A stretch of DNA of 28,807 nucleotides. It comes from an uncultured Lachnospiraceae bacterium. Lineage in GTDB: Bacteria; Bacillota; Clostridia; Lachnospirales; Lachnospiraceae. The notes beneath the pieces are model-generated. The model searched no databases. It was not told where the DNA came from and saw only the letters and a list, made by a program, of their open reading frames with translations. The stretch covers positions 1 to 28,807 of the forward strand of contig CAJUPT010000046.1 in assembly GCA_910588405.1 (NCBI GenBank), in the 5' to 3' direction. A program made the position numbers and the translations under genes. The stretch's first letter is position 1. Each line of letters starts with the position of its first letter. Positions 1 to 7,942 of this stretch are shown here, one piece after another.

Positions 1-60
1 GTGCTGGCGGTCTATCTCTTGTTTTCGGTTGCTTGCTTCTTTACCGTACATGAGTATTAG

Positions 61-120
61 GCGCTGGTCGGTAACTGCCCTTTGTAGGGGTGAGCAAACC
101 ACCCGTTTGACGGGTGGTCT
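61..120 (+). other. Strong hairpin, possible IS200/IS605-type right end
   Basis: ACCACCCGT (98-106) pairs perfectly with ACGGGTGGT (110-118) across a TTG loop. A weaker CCC/GGG hairpin at 78-89 precedes it. There is no T-tract, only CTTGATTC, so it is a poor intrinsic terminator. Compact GC hairpins of this kind lie at the right ends of IS200/IS605 elements, where they overlap the 3' end of the TnpB guide RNA. No tnpB is visible because the window starts here. It could equally be a terminator or unrelated repeat. Confidence 0.35.
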
Positions 121-290
121 TGATTCATACCAAAAGGTGCACCGTGAGGATATGCAGGCTTTGGTTTATCGAAGTGGAATATTAAAAACGAATTATTTGT
201 AAAAATGTATCGGCAGCATACTTTATCGGATTTAGTGAAAAACAGCTGCTATCAATTAAAAATTTATGAAATGTTTTATCACAATAATAG

Positions 291-318
291 TTGACTTTTA
301 TATTAGTATATGTATAAT
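291..318 (+). promoter_or_regulatory. Promoter of XRE-pot operon
   Basis: TTGACT (291-296) and a perfect TATAAT (313-318) are separated by 16 bp, with TG directly before the -10. The predicted transcript starts near 325, about 50 bases before the regulator's ATG. It is the best promoter-like match upstream of the pot genes. Confidence 0.7.
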
Positions 319-338
319 TGATAAGGATAAATAAAAAG

Positions 339-353
339 TTTAGTAACTCTAAA
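339..353. promoter_or_regulatory. Candidate operator (TTTAG-N5-CTAAA)
   Basis: A 5-bp inverted repeat lies just downstream of the predicted transcription start and before the regulator gene. Its position fits autorepression by the XRE-cupin protein. The arms are short and AT-rich, so chance is a real alternative. Confidence 0.3.
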
Positions 354-375
354 TACATAGAAAGAAGAAACCGTC

Positions 376-924
376 ATGAACATCGAAGAACAGATCGGGG
401 CTAAGATACGGGACTTAAGGAATCAGAACGGGCTGACCCAGGAAGAGCTGGCAGACCGGACGGAGCTGACAAAGGGGTTTATTTCCCAGCTTGAGCGGGG
501 ACTGACGGCGCCGTCGGTGTCCACGCTTCTGGATATCGTGGAGTGTCTGGGAACGAATTTGTCCGATTTCTTTCATGAGGGAGACGATCAGCAGATCGTA
601 TTTCCAAAAGAGGATTATTTTGAGAAGGAGGACGAGGAGGGCAACAGCATTACCTGGCTGATCGCTACGGCCCAGTCAAGAAGCTTAGAGCCGATTCTGG
701 TGCGGCTCCAGCCGGGGCAGTCCATGCCTCTTGACAAGCCCCACGAGGGGGAAGAATTCGGATATGTGCTGGAGGGTAAAATCCAGGTGCATTATGCGGA
801 CAAAGCCTATGTGGTGCGGAAAAGGGACTCCTTTATCTTCCAGGCCAATAAAAAGCACAGGATCAGCTCGGCCAGCAAACGGGTTTCCACGATTTTGTGG
901 ATCAGCAGCCCGCCCAGCTTTTAA
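376..924 (+). CDS. XRE-family regulator with C-terminal cupin domain
   Basis: A 182-residue DNA-binding regulator. Residues about 6-65 form a helix-turn-helix of the Cro/C1 type (GLTQEELADRTELTKGFISQ, then LERG and SVSTLL). Residues about 105-178 form a small cupin barrel (HEGEEFGYVLEGKIQV and the later KRDSFIF). This architecture is that of PuuR-like and related regulators that sense a small metabolite through the cupin. It is the first gene after a strong promoter and is followed after 71 bases by potA, so it very probably controls polyamine uptake and its own expression. The ATG at 376 is preceded only by an A-rich weak ribosome binding site. The ligand is inferred from context, probably spermidine or putrescine. 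Confidence 0.9.
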   Translation: MNIEEQIGAKIRDLRNQNGLTQEELADRTELTKGFISQLERGLTAPSVSTLLDIVECLGTNLSDFFHEGDDQQIVFPKEDYFEKEDEEGNSITWLIATAQSRSLEPILVRLQPGQSMPLDKPHEGEEFGYVLEGKIQVHYADKAYVVRKRDSFIFQANKKHRISSASKRVSTILWISSPPSF

Positions 925-995
925 ACTGATTAAAAGATAGATGATGCCCGGCAGGATTGCGGCGAAGCATTATACCAAAAGGATATGAAGACGAT

Positions 996-2069
996 ATGAA
1001 CGACGTTATTTTACAGTTGGATTCCATCAGCAAGTCCTTCGAGGGAAAGCTGATTATCAACAGTCTGGACCTGGAGATCCGGCGGAATGAATTTATTACC
1101 CTTTTAGGCCCCTCCGGCTGCGGGAAAACGACGACGCTTCGGATTATCGGCGGATTTGAGAAGCCGGATGAGGGCAGGGTTCTGTTCGAGGGAAAGGATA
1201 TCACCGGATTTCCGCCGGATAAGCGGAATGTGAATACGGTATTCCAGAAATATTCCCTGTTTCCCCATATGAGTGTGGAGGAAAATATTGCCTTCGGGCT
1301 GAAGCTGAAAAAAAAGAGCGGCCAGTATATTAAAGATAAGATTCAATATGCGTTAAAGCTGGTGAATATGGACGGATATGAGTCCAGAAAACCGGATTCT
1401 TTAAGCGGCGGCCAGCAGCAGCGGGTGGCCATCGCCCGGGCCATCGTAAATGAGCCGAAGGTTCTTCTTCTCGACGAGCCTTTAGGGGCGCTGGACTTGA
1501 AGCTGCGCCATGAGATGCAGCGGGAACTGATTAAAATCAAAAAAGAAGTAGGCATTACTTTTATCTATGTCACCCATGACCAGGAGGAAGCGCTGACCAT
1601 GTCCGACCGCATCGTCGTGATGAATAAAGGGCTGGTGCAGCAGATGGGGACCTCGAAAAGTATTTACGACGAGCCCCAGAACGCTTTTGTGGCCGACTTT
1701 ATCGGAGCCAGCAATATTATCGACGGCATTATGAAAGCCGACCGGCTGGTACAGATTCAGGGCGTGCCGATTCCATGCGTGGATACCGGGTTCGGAAAAG
1801 ATGAACTGGTGGACGTGGTGATCCGGCCGGAGGACCTGGAGATCACGGCGCCGGAAACCGGATATCTGACGGGCCGGGTGGTATCGGTGATTTTCAAGGG
1901 CGCTTATTATGAGATCAAGGTCCGGGCCGGGGAGTACGACTGGAGCATCCAGGACGTGAATCCGGCTTCGGTAGGCTCCATGGTGGGGCTGACGATCCTG
2001 CCGGATAATATCCAGATCATGCACAAGCCCCATTCCGAGGACGCCCGGGTCGTCAGGGAAGATGAGTAG
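996..2069 (+). CDS. potA: Spermidine/putrescine ABC transporter ATP-binding protein
   Basis: The cytoplasmic ATPase that powers PotBC. With the start at 996 it is 357 residues, normal for PotA. Walker A GPSGCGKTT is at residues 38-46, the signature LSGGQQQR at 136-143, Walker B VLLLDEP at 156-162, and the H-loop in YVTHDQEEA. The C-terminal third is a TOBE/OB-type regulatory domain (VVIRPEDLEI). The frame stays open back to a TTG at 957, but ATG 996 fits the family N-terminus (IILQL-type start) and has AAAAGGA upstream, although with a long 12-base spacing. A 4-codon ATG frame (985) ends by overlapping this start. It is first of the four transporter genes. Confidence 0.95.
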   Translation: MNDVILQLDSISKSFEGKLIINSLDLEIRRNEFITLLGPSGCGKTTTLRIIGGFEKPDEGRVLFEGKDITGFPPDKRNVNTVFQKYSLFPHMSVEENIAFGLKLKKKSGQYIKDKIQYALKLVNMDGYESRKPDSLSGGQQQRVAIARAIVNEPKVLLLDEPLGALDLKLRHEMQRELIKIKKEVGITFIYVTHDQEEALTMSDRIVVMNKGLVQQMGTSKSIYDEPQNAFVADFIGASNIIDGIMKADRLVQIQGVPIPCVDTGFGKDELVDVVIRPEDLEITAPETGYLTGRVVSVIFKGAYYEIKVRAGEYDWSIQDVNPASVGSMVGLTILPDNIQIMHKPHSEDARVVREDE

Positions 2070-2082
2070 ATTATAAAAAGGG

Positions 2083-2103
2083 AATTGCGGAACTAAATTG
2101 GAG
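2083..2103 (+). promoter_or_regulatory. GCGGAACT-type leader element and SD of potB
   Basis: GGAATTGCGGAACT is followed by AAATTGGAG, which supplies the Shine-Dalgarno six bases before ATG 2110. Nearly the same arrangement ends the structured repeats at 6808-6960 and 13083-13233. Here only this tail is present, without the two large hairpins. AGTT/AACT-type arms could form a small stem with a GCGG loop just ahead of the ribosome binding site. Confidence 0.45.
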
Positions 2104-2109
2104 ATGCAA

Positions 2110-2949
2110 ATGATAAACAGACTCAAATCAGTCAATAAACGAATCTGGCTGTCCGGCCCCTATGCGGTCTGGGTGCTGGGCTTTACGGTGATTCCGCTCT
2201 GTATGATTATAAAGGCGGCGCTGACCGGGAGAGAGGGCGGCTTCACGTTTGGGAATATCGTGGCTATTTTTGACCCGATCCATCTGAAAGCCATGCTGTT
2301 TTCCTTAGAGATCGCCGCAGGCTGCACGCTGCTCTGCATTCTGCTGTCATATCCGCTGGTGTTGGCCATGCGGCAGCTGAATATGGGAAAAAAGGGCTTT
2401 ATGATGTTTGTCCTGATTCTTCCGATGTGGATGAACTTTATTCTTAGGATTCTGGCCTGGCAGATGATTCTTTCCAATAACGGAATCCTGAATTTCCTGC
2501 TGCGGTCGGCGGGCCTTCATGAACTTTCCGTGGCCAATACGGGGACGGCGATTATGATCGGCGTGGTCTATGACTACCTGCCCTATATGATGCTGCCCAT
2601 TTTCAATGCGGTGGCGGAGATCAACGAAGATCTGATCGAGGCGGCCAGAGATCTGGGGGCCAATGGATTCACGGTATTTTGCAAGGTGATTTTCCCCCTT
2701 TCCATACCGGGGCTGTTAAGCGGGATCGTGATGGTTTTCGTTCCCTCCATGACCTCCTTCGTGATCTCCGATATTTTAGGCGGCGGAAAGCTGCAGCTGA
2801 TCGGTAATGTGATCGAGCAGGAATTTACCAAAAGCATGAACCAGAACCTGGGCTCGGGCCTGTCGGTCTCTTTGATGATTTTTGTGCTGATCAGCATGGC
2901 CTTTACGATGAAAAATGACAGGGAGGGGAAACGGTCGGCGATATGGTGA
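2110..2949 (+). CDS. potB: Spermidine/putrescine ABC transporter permease PotB
   Basis: An inner-membrane permease of 279 residues with about six transmembrane segments. The EAA loop that docks onto the ATPase is visible near residues 176-200 (EAARDLGANGFTVF, followed by PLSIPGLLSGI). The frame opens at TTG 2098, but ATG 2110 has TTGGAG six bases upstream, so that start is preferred. The end overlaps potC by 7 bases, which suggests translational coupling. It pairs with PotC to form the membrane channel. Confidence 0.94.
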   Translation: MINRLKSVNKRIWLSGPYAVWVLGFTVIPLCMIIKAALTGREGGFTFGNIVAIFDPIHLKAMLFSLEIAAGCTLLCILLSYPLVLAMRQLNMGKKGFMMFVLILPMWMNFILRILAWQMILSNNGILNFLLRSAGLHELSVANTGTAIMIGVVYDYLPYMMLPIFNAVAEINEDLIEAARDLGANGFTVFCKVIFPLSIPGLLSGIVMVFVPSMTSFVISDILGGGKLQLIGNVIEQEFTKSMNQNLGSGLSVSLMIFVLISMAFTMKNDREGKRSAIW

Positions 2950-3779
2950 GAAAGATGAAATCCGGAAATTCGTTCCACGGAATCAATGGCTTAAAGAATC
3001 TGCTGAGCAGATGTTATATCGGACTGATCGTCCTGTTTTTATACGCGCCGATTCTGGTGCTGATCGTACTTTCCTTTAACCAGTCCAGATCCCGGGTAAC
3101 TTGGGGCGGGTTTACCCTGGACTGGTACGGGCGGCTTTTTTCCAACCAGCAGATTATGGACGCTCTGGTGACGACGCTGGTGCTGGCTTTTTTCTCAGCG
3201 CTGATTGCCACGGTAATCGGCGTGCTGGCGGCGCTGGGGATTCATGCCATGCGGCAGCGGAATTATCAGATTATGATGATTTTTACCAATATCCCTATTT
3301 TAAACGCGGATATTGTGACCGGGATTTCCCTGATGCTCTGGTTTGTCCATTTTATGCCGCTGGGGTTTGGGAGCGTCCTGATCGCCCATATAACTTTTAA
3401 TATTCCTTACGTGATTTTAAGCGTTATGCCCAAAATCCGGCAGATGAACATAAGCCTCTATGAGGCGGCCAGGGACCTGGGGGCCAATGCGGTCTACGGC
3501 TTTTTCCGGGTGATTCTGCCCCAGCTGTTAAGCGGCATCGTGTCAGGCTTTTTTATGGCATTTACCATGTCCATGGACGATTTTGTGATCACCTATTTCA
3601 CAAAAGGGGCGGGGGTCAATACGCTGTCCACGATGATTTACGGAGAAATCCGCAAGGGAATCAAGCCGGAGATGTATGCCCTGTCCACGATTATATTTGC
3701 CACGATGTTTCTGATCCTGCTGGCGGTCAATTACTGGCCTGAGAAAAAGCCGGCGGTGAAGGAAGAGCAGAGATTTTGA
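2943..3779 (+). CDS. potC: Spermidine/putrescine ABC transporter permease PotC
   Basis: The second permease, 278 residues with six predicted membrane helices. The EAA motif is EAARDLGANAVYGFF near residue 173, followed by LPQLLSGIVSGF, and the family-typical MSMDDFVI lies shortly after. The ATG overlaps the potB stop codon; the GGGAGGGG ribosome binding site lies about 12 bases upstream inside potB. A second in-frame ATG at 2955 is possible. The next gene, potD, starts 23 bases downstream. Confidence 0.94.
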   Translation: MVRKMKSGNSFHGINGLKNLLSRCYIGLIVLFLYAPILVLIVLSFNQSRSRVTWGGFTLDWYGRLFSNQQIMDALVTTLVLAFFSALIATVIGVLAALGIHAMRQRNYQIMMIFTNIPILNADIVTGISLMLWFVHFMPLGFGSVLIAHITFNIPYVILSVMPKIRQMNISLYEAARDLGANAVYGFFRVILPQLLSGIVSGFFMAFTMSMDDFVITYFTKGAGVNTLSTMIYGEIRKGIKPEMYALSTIIFATMFLILLAVNYWPEKKPAVKEEQRF

Positions 3780-3802
3780 GAATAAGAAAGAGGTAGTGTT
3801 TG

Positions 3803-4867
3803 ATGAACAAAAAGATAATTTCAGTGATTACAATGGGAGTGGTGATCCTTTCAGTGGCGTTGTCGGGAGCAGGCTGCGCAAAAAAGAAGGCGGAAAACGG
3901 AAGTCTGACCATTTTCAATTACGGCGAGTATATGGACCCCGACGTGATCCGGCAGTTTACGGAGGAGACGGGAATCGAAATCAAATATGAGGAGGCGCTG
4001 ACGCCGGAAGAAATGTATACAAAGTACAAATCCGGCGCCATCTCCTACGATCTGCTGTGTACCACGGACTATATGCTGCAGCGGCTGATTCAGGAAGATG
4101 AATTGCAGAAAATTGACATCGGGAATATGGAATACATCGGAAATATCGGAGAAAAATACTGGGAGCTGGCAAAAGCCGTTGACCCGGAAAACAGCTATAC
4201 GGTCCCTTATTTCTGGGGAACCATGGGCATTCTCTATGACACCACGAAGACAAATGGCCCTGTGGACAGCTGGGAAGTGCTGTTTAACGGAGACTATGCC
4301 GGAGAGATCGTGATGCAGAACAGTATGCGGGACACCTATATGCTGGCGCTGAAATATCTGGGCTATTCCCTGAACAGCAATGACGAAGGAGAGATGCGCG
4401 AAGCCCAGGAGCTGCTGATTAAGCAGAAACCGGACGTACAGGCGTATCTGGTGGACGAGGCCAGAGACGAGGTGGTGGCCGGAAATGCGGCGATGGCCGT
4501 GGTATATTCCGGCGAGGCCTATCTGGGAAACCAGTACAATGAAAACCTGGCCTATGTGATTCCAAAAGAGGGTTCCAATGTCTGGCTGGACGGCTGGGTG
4601 ATTACAAAATCCTGTGACAATATTGAGGCCGCACAGCAGTTTCTGGATTTCTTATGCAGAGAAGACATCGCTATGAAAAATTTTGAATATATCTACTATT
4701 CCACGCCCAACGAAGCGGTGATTAACGCTTTGTCCGAGGAAGACAGGCAGAATGAAGCGCTGGTTCCTTCCGAGCATGCCACGGACAACTGCGAGGTATC
4801 CCTGCAGTTAAGTACGGAGGCCAATGACCTGATGAACGAATTATGGAAAGAATTTAAGGCGGACTGA
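3803..4867 (+). CDS. potD: Spermidine/putrescine-binding lipoprotein PotD
   Basis: The extracellular substrate-binding protein of the PotABCD importer, 354 residues. It begins with a lipoprotein signal peptide: MNKK, a hydrophobic stretch, then a lipobox-like LSGAGC with Cys25 as the likely lipidated residue; glycine at -3 is less typical. The mature N-terminus has the family pattern (IFNYGEYMDPDVIRQF, TGIEIKYEE), and later come YFWGTMGILYD and WLDGWVI. ATG 3803 is chosen over TTG 3800 because AAAGAGGT sits eight bases upstream. It completes the operon potABCD in the order usual for Firmicutes. Confidence 0.95.
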   Translation: MNKKIISVITMGVVILSVALSGAGCAKKKAENGSLTIFNYGEYMDPDVIRQFTEETGIEIKYEEALTPEEMYTKYKSGAISYDLLCTTDYMLQRLIQEDELQKIDIGNMEYIGNIGEKYWELAKAVDPENSYTVPYFWGTMGILYDTTKTNGPVDSWEVLFNGDYAGEIVMQNSMRDTYMLALKYLGYSLNSNDEGEMREAQELLIKQKPDVQAYLVDEARDEVVAGNAAMAVVYSGEAYLGNQYNENLAYVIPKEGSNVWLDGWVITKSCDNIEAAQQFLDFLCREDIAMKNFEYIYYSTPNEAVINALSEEDRQNEALVPSEHATDNCEVSLQLSTEANDLMNELWKEFKAD

Positions 4868-4901
4868 TACAGTGTCCGGATATGTCGTGACAGGAGAGAT
4901 C

Positions 4902-6830
4902 ATGGAATATTCTATTTTAAAAGGCGAAGAATTTGGCGAAAGTTTTTTACCAAATATTATGGCCATAGACCGGGCCTGCTATGCGGACGAATATGTGGGC
5001 AGTCTGGAACGGATGGCGGCCAGATACCGGCAGAATCCCAGGACTTTCGTGTGTGTGATGGACCGGGAGCAGGACCAAGCGGCCGGATATATTAATTTTT
5101 TTCCGGTAAAGCCTGCGCTGTGGGAAGAAATCGTGGAAGAAGGCATGAAGATCCGGGACGACGACATTATGCCGGAGGAGCTGGCGGAGTATTCTGCTTC
5201 CGAGCTCAATTACCTGTTTATTATCTCGGTGGCGGTGGCGCCGGAATACAGGGATCAGCAGGCTGTGGTCCGTATGCTGACGGACGGATTTATTGATTAT
5301 CTGAACCAGCTGCAGGCGGAAGGCTGTGAGATCGGCGGCATTTCCGGGACGGCGGTGTCCGAGGACGGGCAGAAATTTTTAAGCCGCCGGATGTTCAGCC
5401 TGTACAGGGAAATCGAGGGCGGCAATAAGGTCTATCTGTGCGAGGGGATGTACCTGGAAAAGCTTTTGAAAAAGGATCTGTATTTCAAAACTTACCGGAA
5501 TGATTCCTATCTGTTTCTGCCTTATGCGGATAATGAGAAAAATACCCGGATTAACCGGCTTCTTGAAGAACGGGAGGAACGGAATGCCAGGGCGCCAAAG
5601 CTTGCCGGATGTCTTTTGGAGGCGCTTGACGGGTGTCTGAAATATGAATATGACAGCGATATCGTGGGAGAGCTTGAACGGGTTTATCTGGGCGAGTTTT
5701 ACCTGATGCATACGCTGGATGAGACTTACGGCGGCGAAGATGAGGCTTTGGTGGGAAGGGAGAAAAAGCCTTATATTGCGGGGGAGGAAAGGGTCTATCT
5801 GTCTTTGCTTGCCCATCATCCGACCCATATGTATATTTTGATGCTGCTGGTACCGGATTCCCAGTATTCCTCTTCCCAGCTGGAAGATCAGCTCTGCCAG
5901 GGTTGCCTGGAAATCCGGGAGGAGGGCTGGAAGGATGAGAAAGGATTTTATCGTTATCGGAATGTAAGCGAATATCTGCGGGAGGAATACGGCCTGCTGG
6001 CATGCGGAAGGGGCAAAAATTTTATATGCCTTTCAAAAAAACCGGAGGATGACAGGGAATTTCTGAATATTCTGTCGGCGGAAACCTACAACAGTATGCA
6101 TCAGGATTTCCATATCCGGTATCAGGAGCTGCTGGAACAGGCGAAAAACAGCAAGGCTATTTATGATTATTACGAGGCATATATGACGGAAGAAGTCGTG
6201 GCCTTTCTGCTGTATGACTACGATAAGATGGAGCCGGAAAAGCGGATGGAACTGACAGCCACCTATGTGTTTATCATCGAGCTGGTGATTTTCCAGAATA
6301 CGGCGCTGAATAAGATGACGATCAAGATTTCCAACGCTTTTTTACGGGAGGGCGACGTTTCCTATCAGTATATCAGCAAGCTGTACCGGGATTACGCAAA
6401 GACCATCAAGTTCTGGCAGAGCAATAATTTCAAGTATTACGGCACCCAGAAGGAGGCGGAACAGATCCGCAAGGCATTTGAGAATGACGAGCTGCGGCAG
6501 AGCTACTATGAGCAGCAGGATTTTCTGGAGCATATGGTGGATATCGAGAACGCCCAGACGGAGCGGAGAAACGGGATGGTGATCAATGTGGCGGCCACAG
6601 TCCTTGCGATTATCCAGGTGCAGGAATATATGGTGGGGCTTCTGGAACGGTTCTATGAGAATTTCGATATCGCCATCGAGGCGGCCGGAAGTACCTTTGA
6701 TGTGATGGTGATCGGCGGCGGCGGGCTGATTTTGCTGGTGATGTATATTCTGAGCAGGAAGAGGCAGTATGTACGGAAGAAAAAATTAAGCCGTCTGACA
6801 GAGCGGTCAAAACAGCAACGGACCGGATAA
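4902..6830 (+). CDS. GNAT-like domain protein with C-terminal membrane anchor, function unknown
   Basis: A 642-residue protein not recognised as a named family. Residues about 1-185 look like a GNAT acetyltransferase fold: SELNYLFIISVAVAPEYRDQ resembles strand 4 and the acetyl-CoA loop, although the usual R-x-x-G-x-G is R-D-Q-Q-A. The middle is charged and soluble. The last 110 residues hold two hydrophobic segments (VINVAATVLAIIQVQ and VMVIGGGGLILLVMYIL) separated by an acidic loop, then a basic tail; this two-helix end faintly recalls CorA-type anchors. ATG 4902 has AGGAGA five bases upstream; GTG 4872 is an alternative. It follows potD by 34 bases, so it is probably co-transcribed and may modify or sense polyamines. 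Its last codons and stop lie inside the structured repeat. Confidence 0.75.
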   Translation: MEYSILKGEEFGESFLPNIMAIDRACYADEYVGSLERMAARYRQNPRTFVCVMDREQDQAAGYINFFPVKPALWEEIVEEGMKIRDDDIMPEELAEYSASELNYLFIISVAVAPEYRDQQAVVRMLTDGFIDYLNQLQAEGCEIGGISGTAVSEDGQKFLSRRMFSLYREIEGGNKVYLCEGMYLEKLLKKDLYFKTYRNDSYLFLPYADNEKNTRINRLLEEREERNARAPKLAGCLLEALDGCLKYEYDSDIVGELERVYLGEFYLMHTLDETYGGEDEALVGREKKPYIAGEERVYLSLLAHHPTHMYILMLLVPDSQYSSSQLEDQLCQGCLEIREEGWKDEKGFYRYRNVSEYLREEYGLLACGRGKNFICLSKKPEDDREFLNILSAETYNSMHQDFHIRYQELLEQAKNSKAIYDYYEAYMTEEVVAFLLYDYDKMEPEKRMELTATYVFIIELVIFQNTALNKMTIKISNAFLREGDVSYQYISKLYRDYAKTIKFWQSNNFKYYGTQKEAEQIRKAFENDELRQSYYEQQDFLEHMVDIENAQTERRNGMVINVAATVLAIIQVQEYMVGLLERFYENFDIAIEAAGSTFDVMVIGGGGLILLVMYILSRKRQYVRKKKLSRLTERSKQQRTG

Positions 6831-6960
6831 GCCCCTGGAAAATAGTAAGCGGCTAAAGAACACCCGCTAACTACTTTCCATGCATCGCACGTAAGGGTCT
6901 AAAGAACAGACCCTAAGTGCTCATAGCGATGGGAGGGCAGTGGCGCAACTGCAATTGGAG
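6808..6960 (+). repeat. Structured intergenic repeat, copy 1
   Basis: Order of parts: a lead AAAACAGCAACGGACCGG; hairpin 1 with TAGTAAGCGG (6843-6852) pairing CCGCTAACTA (6864-6873, one mismatch) around loop CTAAAGAACAC; hairpin 2 with AGGGTCT (6894-6900) pairing AGACCCT (6908-6914), extended outside by CATCGC (6883-6888) pairing GCGATG (6926-6931); then GGCAGTGGCGCAACTGCAAT and TTGGAG, the SD of the next gene. Copy 2 is at 13083-13233 and a third starts at 28750. It may be an RNA element, a miniature mobile repeat or both. Confidence 0.75.
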
Positions 6961-6966
6961 ACAGAT

Positions 6967-7572
6967 ATGATTTGGGAAAAAGAGCATTTTTTGTGGAACC
7001 GGAAATGGCTGTGGATTTTAATCATCCTAGGGGCGGGCCTGCTTTTATCCTATCTGCAGCCGCTGGAACTGGCGGAGGGCGGAGAGGTTACTTTCTTAAG
7101 TATGCTGGCGGTCTGCATGGCAGGGTATTTCTTCGGCGGATGGACAGGCCTTCTGACAGCACTGATTTTCGGCTGTATCAAGTTTCTGCTGCGCAATGTC
7201 AATGATTCGGACAATGTGGTGGCAGAGCTGTATGATTATATCCTGGGCTACGGGCTGCTGGGAATCTGCGGCTTTCTTTGCCATAAAAATGAAAAAGATA
7301 ACAATAAAGAAGATAAAGATAAAAATAAAGGTAAAGGCAGCCTGTGGATCGGATACCTGCTGGCCGTGCTGCTGCGCTATATCGAGAGCGTCTGGAACTG
7401 CAGCTATTTTTATGACGAGACGATCCGGTATTCCCTCGTTTACAGCAGCTATATCTGCGTGGAGATGGCAGTTACCCTGCTGATTCTGTGTATCCCTCAG
7501 GTGCGGGAAGCCATCGAGTATCTGAAATATGTGGCGACTCATGCGTATGAGGAGGATTTGGATACCTTTTAA
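6967..7572 (+). CDS. ThiT-like ECF-transporter substrate-binding membrane protein
   Basis: A 201-residue integral membrane protein with about six hydrophobic segments. The pattern resembles the thiamine-specific S component ThiT (YuaJ): an early GGEVTFLSMLAVCMAGYFFG segment, WTGLLTALIFGCIKFLL, then DYILGYGLLGICGF, RYIESVWNC and YSLVYSSYICVE near the end. Key aromatic and acidic positions of the ThiT pocket are only partly matched, so the ligand is uncertain. A lysine-rich insertion (KNEKDNNKEDKDKNKGKG) of AT-rich codons splits the protein between helices. ATG 6967 is chosen because TTGGAG lies six bases upstream; a GTG at 6940 lies inside the repeat. No TPP riboswitch was seen. The ECF energising module is not encoded here. 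Confidence 0.6.
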   Translation: MIWEKEHFLWNRKWLWILIILGAGLLLSYLQPLELAEGGEVTFLSMLAVCMAGYFFGGWTGLLTALIFGCIKFLLRNVNDSDNVVAELYDYILGYGLLGICGFLCHKNEKDNNKEDKDKNKGKGSLWIGYLLAVLLRYIESVWNCSYFYDETIRYSLVYSSYICVEMAVTLLILCIPQVREAIEYLKYVATHAYEEDLDTF

Positions 7573-7852
7573 AAAGCTTAACAGGTGTAAATATACTGCC
7601 TATGCAAATGCGAATACAAATGTTAATAGGAACAGAAATTCCCGGATTGAAGATACCGACGGACATACCTTTAAAGTACGTTCTGCGAATACGGACGCCA
7701 AGGTAGGGCAGTCCAATGGTTATCGGATTATTTACTATGCGGTTCGGGACGACAGGGAAGTATATTTGCTTACGATTTATTACAAAAAAGAGGATAACCG
7801 GATACCGACAGATCAGGAAATTATTGAATTAGTTGAAACCTATTGTATGTAA
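7529..7852 (+). pseudogene. Remnant of a RelE/ParE-like toxin (C-terminal half)
   Basis: Only the last 70 residues look like a protein family: a basic strand (HTFKVRS), then GQSNGYRIIYYAV, REVYLLTIYYKKEDN and a C-terminal helix, the pattern of RelE/ParE/HigB-type ribonuclease toxins (GKSGGYR-IYY ... LL-IY-K). The open frame reaches back to ATG 7529 inside the preceding gene, but the N-terminal part is low complexity (AYANANTNVNRNRN) and does not look like the toxin's first half. No ribosome binding site or antitoxin gene is visible. The recognised part spans about 7637-7852. Most likely an inactive remnant; a short divergent protein cannot be excluded. Confidence 0.45.
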
Positions 7853-7942
7853 AAATTATAGTCTTTCCTGACAAGGTATTTGCCGTATTGATAAATATAT
7901 AAGGTTTTGGATAGTTGATTTGACAAATGATATTTAGCATGT

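Larger units (their letters stand above)
1..375. other. Intergenic region at left edge
   Basis: No convincing reading frame is present. Seen here: a strong hairpin at 98-118, a run of unremarkable AT-rich sequence at about 150-290, a good sigma-A-type promoter at 291-318 and a small inverted repeat at 339-353, all upstream of the XRE regulator. The first 60 bases may be the 3' flank of a gene or element lying outside the window. Confidence 0.6.
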
